Shown in pieces: positions 7,588 to 10,244 of a DNA stretch of 10,244 bases (position 1 is its first letter; every line of letters starts with the position of its first letter). The notes beneath the pieces are model-generated. The model was not told the DNA's origin, searched no databases, and saw only the letters and a program-made list of their open reading frames with translations. Source of the DNA: Burkholderia gladioli (lineage in GTDB: Bacteria > Pseudomonadota > Gammaproteobacteria > Burkholderiales > Burkholderiaceae); NCBI GenBank assembly GCA_009914575.1, contig WNEB01000039.1, forward strand, positions 1-10,244, in the 5' to 3' direction. Position numbers and translations under genes: made by a program.

Positions 7588-8629
7588 ATGCCGCGGCGCT
7601 CAGTGCGCGCCGCCGCCGTCCGCCGCCGCGCCCTTGGCCTGACGCACCGGCTTGGTGATCCAGATCAGCGGAATGATCAGGATGAAGATCACCGACGAGA
7701 TGAAGAACACGTCGTTGAGCCCCATCACCAGCGACTGCCCGTCCACCGACAGATTGAACAGCGCGTGCGCCGTGTCGCTGCCGACGTGCAGCGACGACTG
7801 CATCGAATCGATCGTCTGGTTGAAGACCGGGTTGGTTGCGTTGGCCTGCTCGGTCAGCCGCTCGTGGTGCAGCACCGTGCGGTTGTTCCAGAGATTGCCG
7901 ATCAGCGAGGTGCCCACCGCGCCGCAGAACATCCGCGCGAAGTTCGACAGGCCGACCGCGGCCGGGATCTTCTCGGGCGGCAGCCCCGACAGGATGATCG
8001 ACGTCAGCGGCACGAAGAACATCGCCATCGGAATGCCCTGCAGCAGCGTGGGCAGCACGAGGTCCCAGTTCGACACGTCGGTGTAGAAGCGCGTGCGCAT
8101 GAAGAACACGGTCGCGAACAGCACGAACGCCATCGTCGCGATCACGCGCGCGTCGCTCTTCGGCAAAATGCGCCCGATGAACGGCGTCAGCACGATCGCG
8201 AACACGCTGAGCGGCGCGGTGGTCAGCCCCGAATCGACGGCGCGATAGCCGAGCGATTCCTGCATCCACTGCGGCAGCACCACCAGCGTGCCGAAGAACA
8301 TCGCATAGGCCACCGACAGCGCCACGGTGCCACCCGCGAAATTGCGCTGCTTGAACAGCCGCAAATCCACCACCGGGTTCTTCGCTGTCAGCTCCCAGAT
8401 CACGAAGAACGCGAAACCGATCGCCGCGATGACCGCCAGCGCGACGATCACCGGCGAGCCGAACCAGTCGAGATCCTTGCCCTTGTCGAGCATCCCCTGC
8501 AGCGAGCCGACCCAGACGATCAGCGCCACCAGCCCGACCGTATCGATCGGCAGCTTGCGCGTGGCCGATTCGCGATCGCGGAAGATCGACCAGGTGACCA
8601 CCGCCGCGAAAATGCCGACCGGGATATTG

Positions 8630-8638
8630 ATGTAGAAG
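8630..8638. repeat. target-site duplication, left copy
   Basis: ATGTAGAAG directly left of the inserted element, identical to 8904-8912. It encodes part of the emrB IFYI stretch on the minus strand. An 8-bp duplication with the G belonging to the element is equally possible. Confidence 0.85.
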
Positions 8639-8903
8639 CCTCTCTTGAATTTCGAGTGGGTGGATTTTCCCGGGTCAAGGGCGGGCGAAGCCCGGCGCAG
8701 CGAACCCTTGATGCGGAGAAATCTACGAGCACGCTTGAGGGCTCGGGGGCCAGGCAAAGCCTTGCACCACCTGGCCCCCGAGCCCGTCCGGCGGCGAGGA
8801 CTTCCCCGCCTTGGGGCGGGGCTAGGGGGGGAAGATACCGTTTTGCTACGTAGGTTTTCATACCCCGGCGGCCCTTTTCGCCCACTCAAATTTCAAGAGA
8901 GCC
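8639..8903. mobile_element. 265-bp MITE-like element inside emrB
   Basis: A non-coding insert bounded by imperfect terminal inverted repeats: about 8638-8660 and 8881-8903 match at 20 of 23 positions, sharing CTCTTGAA and GAGTGGG blocks. It is flanked by a 9-bp ATGTAGAAG duplication. No transposase or plausible protein is present. The interior is highly structured: TCAAGGG (8675-8681) pairs with CCCTTGA (8705-8711) around an inner CGGGC-GAA-GCCCG stem; a perfect 16-bp stem joins 8739-8754 and 8770-8785; and CCCCGCC/GGCGGGG (8804-8810, 8815-8821) forms a small GC hairpin. Size, ends and duplication fit a miniature inverted-repeat transposable element moved by another element's transposase, most likely one that makes 8-9-bp duplications. 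I do not recognise the family. Confidence 0.88.
8739..8785. repeat. 16-bp perfect inverted repeat within the MITE
   Basis: GGGCTCGGGGGCCAGG at 8739-8754 is exactly complementary to 8770-8785, with a 15-base loop. Transcribed on either strand it would form a very stable stem-loop, possibly a terminator or a conserved RNA fold of the element. Confidence 0.8.
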
Positions 8904-8912
8904 ATGTAGAAG
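8904..8912. repeat. target-site duplication, right copy
   Basis: ATGTAGAAG directly right of the element, identical to 8630-8638. Removing one copy and the element restores the emrB frame. Confidence 0.85.
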
Positions 8913-9465
8913 ATCCACGACCAGTTGTAGTCGTAGGTGATCCAGCCGCCGAGCGACGGCCCGGCGATCGGCCCGACCAGCGTCGTCATGCCCCACAGCG
9001 CGAGCGCCGTGGACGATTTCTGCTTGGGCCAGGCACCGAGCAGCAGCGCCTGCGAGAGCGGCGCGAGCGGCCCCGCCACCGCGCCCTGCAGGATCCGCGC
9101 GCCGAGCAGGAACGGCAGGTTCGGGGCGAGCCCGCACAGCCACGCGGACAGCACGAACAACAGGATCGCGGTCACGAACAGGCGCACCTGGCCGAAGCGC
9201 TGCACGAGCCAGCCGGTCAGCGGGATCGACACGGCATTGGCCGCCGCGAAGATCGTGATCACCCAGGGGCCTTCATCGACGGACACGCCGAGATCGCCCG
9301 AGATGGTCGGAATCGCGACGTTCGCGATCGACGAATCGAGCACGTTCATGAACATCGCGAGCGACACGGCCACGGTGCCGAGCGCGAGTTTGCCGCCTGT
9401 CAGCGGACCGGGAGAGGAGGGAGCATTCATCGAGGCGTCCGGTGGTTGCCGTCAGCCATCCTGTC

Positions 9466-9660
9466 TCAGGCGAGCGGCTTGCGGTGCGCCGTGGGGCGAC
9501 CGCAGCCGGCGCCGCGTTCTCGGCGATGATGCGGGCGATCTCGGCGTTGGCTTCGTCGCCGTACTTCGCGAACACGTCGGTCTGATAGACGGTGTTCTGC
9601 ACGCCGCCGAGCTGGCCGCCGCTCTCGTCCTGGATGTTCACGTCGACCTGCATCGACAGG
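9466..9660 (-). pseudogene. emrA: emrA (HlyD-family membrane-fusion protein), 3' remnant
   Basis: Only about the last 65 codons remain: LSMQVDVNIQDESGGQLGG, then VYQTDVFAKYGDEANAEIA and RIIAENAAPA. LSxxVDVN followed by a helical NAEIARII tail resembles the end of EmrA (in E. coli: GLSTLVTVN, then a C-terminal helix). It precedes emrB on the same strand, as emrA does in emrAB operons. The 5' part is cut off at 9660/9661 by a mobile-element end. The frame does not stop before emrB: it reads through the emrB start to 9273, which is abnormal. In the other two frames, stops occur at 9466-9468 and 9452-9454, so a further one-base shift near 9490-9510 is likely. The end given is the first of these and is uncertain. 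Confidence 0.65.
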
Positions 9661-9744
9661 GGCGGTGTCCCATTCGTAGTTGAAGGTTGGGACGGCGGGG
9701 TTTCATAGATTAGGCAGACTTCCGATCATGGTCAACGCGTTTTT
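9661..9744. repeat. 84-bp direct repeat, copy 1 (end of element X)
   Basis: Identical to 10118-10201 except one position (9721 T, 10178 C). It starts GGCGGTGTCCCATTCG exactly where emrA homology ends, as expected for the terminus of an inserted element. Its inner side is interrupted at 9744 by the IS3-type end. On the minus strand it carries the last codons and TAA (9712-9710) of the same small frame seen in copy 2, with Glu changed to Lys by the single mismatch. Confidence 0.85.
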
Positions 9745-10117
9745 GATCTTGCCCCTGATTTACGGACACCTATCTAAGCGACATTGGCCAGCTCGTACTG
9801 CTCTGGGCTGAGGTAGCCCAGGGTCGAGTGCAGCCGGATCCGATTGTAGTCAACCTCAATGTAGTCAAACACATGAGCCTTGGCCTGCTCCCGTGTGGCG
9901 AGGTGTTCACCATGGATGGCCTCGACCTTCAGACTGTGGTTCCAACTCTCCATTGCTGCGTTGTCGTAGCAGTTGCCTCTGGCACTCATGCTGGCGATCA
10001 AAGCGTATTGCTCCAACAGGGAGCGGTGCTCGCGCGAGCAGTATTGGCTACCACGGTCAGTATGCACGATCACTCCCCGAGGCCGCTTGCGAGCAAACAG
10101 CGCCATGCGCAGCGCGT
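9744..10117 (-). mobile_element. IS3-family insertion sequence, truncated
   Basis: One end is present at 9744: TGATCTTGCCCCTGATTTAC closely resembles the TGATCTTACCC-type ends of the IS3 subgroup. It is followed inward by the 3' part of the transposase gene. The other end, orfA and the 5' part of orfB are missing: at 10117/10118 the element is cut by the second copy of the 84-bp repeat. It cannot transpose on its own. Confidence 0.8.
9774..10117 (-). pseudogene. IS3-family transposase OrfB, C-terminal fragment
   Basis: About 114 codons of the DDE integrase-type transposase remain: [97 protein letters not shown]. The second catalytic Asp (HTDRGSQY) and the catalytic Glu (AAMESW) are present; the first Asp region is lost. 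The style ([29 protein letters not shown]) matches the IS3/IS3411 branch. An ATG at 10163 inside the flanking repeat creates a fused frame whose first 15 or so residues belong to element X, not to the transposase. Confidence 0.9.
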
Positions 10118-10201
10118 GGCGGTGTCCCATTCGTAGTTGAAGGTTGGGACGGCGGGGTTTCATAGATTAGGCAGACTCCCGATCATGGTCAACGCGTTTT
10201 T
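10118..10201. repeat. 84-bp direct repeat, copy 2 (end of element X)
   Basis: Second copy, 83 of 84 positions identical to 9661-9744. It begins at the same GGCGGTG boundary, here abutting the IS3 transposase fragment, and on its inner side continues into further unique sequence up to the window edge. Confidence 0.85.
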
Positions 10202-10244
10202 CGAGTGATCGATGCAGGGCGACGGCGAGGATCCAGAGGTCGTT
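10118..10244 (-). mobile_element. end of unidentified element X, continues beyond window
   Basis: The 84-bp repeat and the 43 bases after it appear to be one end of an insertion element. A minus-strand frame open from the window edge, NDLWILAVALHRSLEKRVD then HDRESA, stops at TAA (10169-10167). The 49 bases between that stop and the GGCGGTG terminus are the right length for an IS tail. The peptide is probably the C-terminus of its transposase, but 25 residues are too few to name a family. Confidence 0.55.

Larger units (their letters stand above)
7600..9430 (-). pseudogene. emrB: emrB-type DHA2 exporter, split by a MITE-like insertion
   Basis: This gene encodes the inner-membrane pump of an EmrAB-type tripartite drug exporter. 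N-terminal part (9430-8904): MNVLDSSIANVAIP (motif D1), LGARILQGAVAGPLAP (motif B region), then GPIAGPSLGGWITYDYN and WSWIFY. C-terminal part (8629-7600): INIPVGIFAAVVTWSIF through VMGLNDVFFISSVIFIL to the TGA at 7602-7600. The two parts are separated by 265 foreign bases plus one 9-bp duplication. Deleting those 274 bases restores WSWIFYINIPVG exactly and a 518-residue protein, right for EmrB (about 510). The interruption falls at about residue 176, just after motif C. Because 274 is not a multiple of three, translation leaves frame and stops inside the insert at 8858. The pump must be non-functional. The neighbouring emrA is also truncated. Confidence 0.92.

Noticed and set aside
5755..8853. 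Plus-strand open frame of 1032 codons across several genes
   Set aside because: It is antisense to or out of frame with the CHRD gene, the oxidoreductase and emrB, is Arg/His/Asp-rich, and contains no recognisable domain. Long stop-free frames are expected in GC-rich DNA.
8520..8885. Small ORF on the minus strand inside the MITE (AKRYLPPLAPPQGGE and onward)
   Set aside because: It is spread across hairpins and GC-rich repeats and runs out of frame into emrB; such peptides are common false predictions in dispersed repeats.
9661..10201. Composite transposon bounded by 84-bp direct repeats
   Set aside because: The repeats enclose only a truncated IS3 piece without cargo, and copy 1 is itself cut by the IS3 end, so nested insertion fits better.
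1..10244. CRISPR arrays, tRNA, rRNA or a defence-type gene cluster
   Set aside because: No regularly spaced repeats, cloverleaf-like sequence or rRNA-like segment was seen by eye, and the genes do not form a known or plausible defence operon.

Overview
The window is very GC-rich and uses almost only G/C-ending codons. The gene content (EcsC-family protein, CHRD-domain secreted protein, PuuB-like FAD oxidoreductase, DHA2/EmrB exporters, a D-serine-dehydratase-like amino-acid deaminase) most resembles a Burkholderia-type betaproteobacterium. That assignment is recognition from memory, not a search. Few genes here are intact: frameshifts, an in-frame deletion, a small inserted element and a nest of insertion-sequence pieces mark the stretch as decaying or IS-rich.

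Layout. 1-117: AT-rich edge segment of unknown origin. 118-928 (+): amino-acid deaminase remnant, 5'-truncated and with one extra base. 1045-1625 (+): DJ-1/PfpI-family gene with one missing base. 1660-3794 (-): intact two-gene operon in which a DHA2 exporter is followed, with an ATGA overlap, by a MarR-type regulator; a candidate operator lies upstream. 3917-4686 (+): EcsC-family gene with a frameshift. 4668-5462 (-): alpha/beta hydrolase that has lost its nucleophile segment. 5514-5948 (-): intact secreted CHRD protein. 6239-7543 (+): intact PuuB-like FAD oxidoreductase, followed by a strong hairpin shared with the convergent gene. 7600-9430 (-): emrB split by a 265-bp MITE-like element with 9-bp target duplications. 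9466-9660 (-): 3' remnant of emrA. 9661-10244: nested mobile elements, in which an 84-bp repeat (the end of an unidentified element X) flanks a truncated IS3-family element on both sides.

Functionally, the intact genes give one probably self-regulated multidrug exporter/MarR pair, one secreted beta-sandwich protein and one amine/amino-acid oxidase. The second exporter system (EmrAB) is destroyed at several points. I see no coherent new defence or biosynthetic system. The most novel-looking item is the 265-bp structured element inside emrB. The most instructive decay events are the hydrolase that lost its catalytic serine and the nested IS structure. Several single-base frameshifts could be real or could be sequencing errors, and read-level evidence would be needed to tell.
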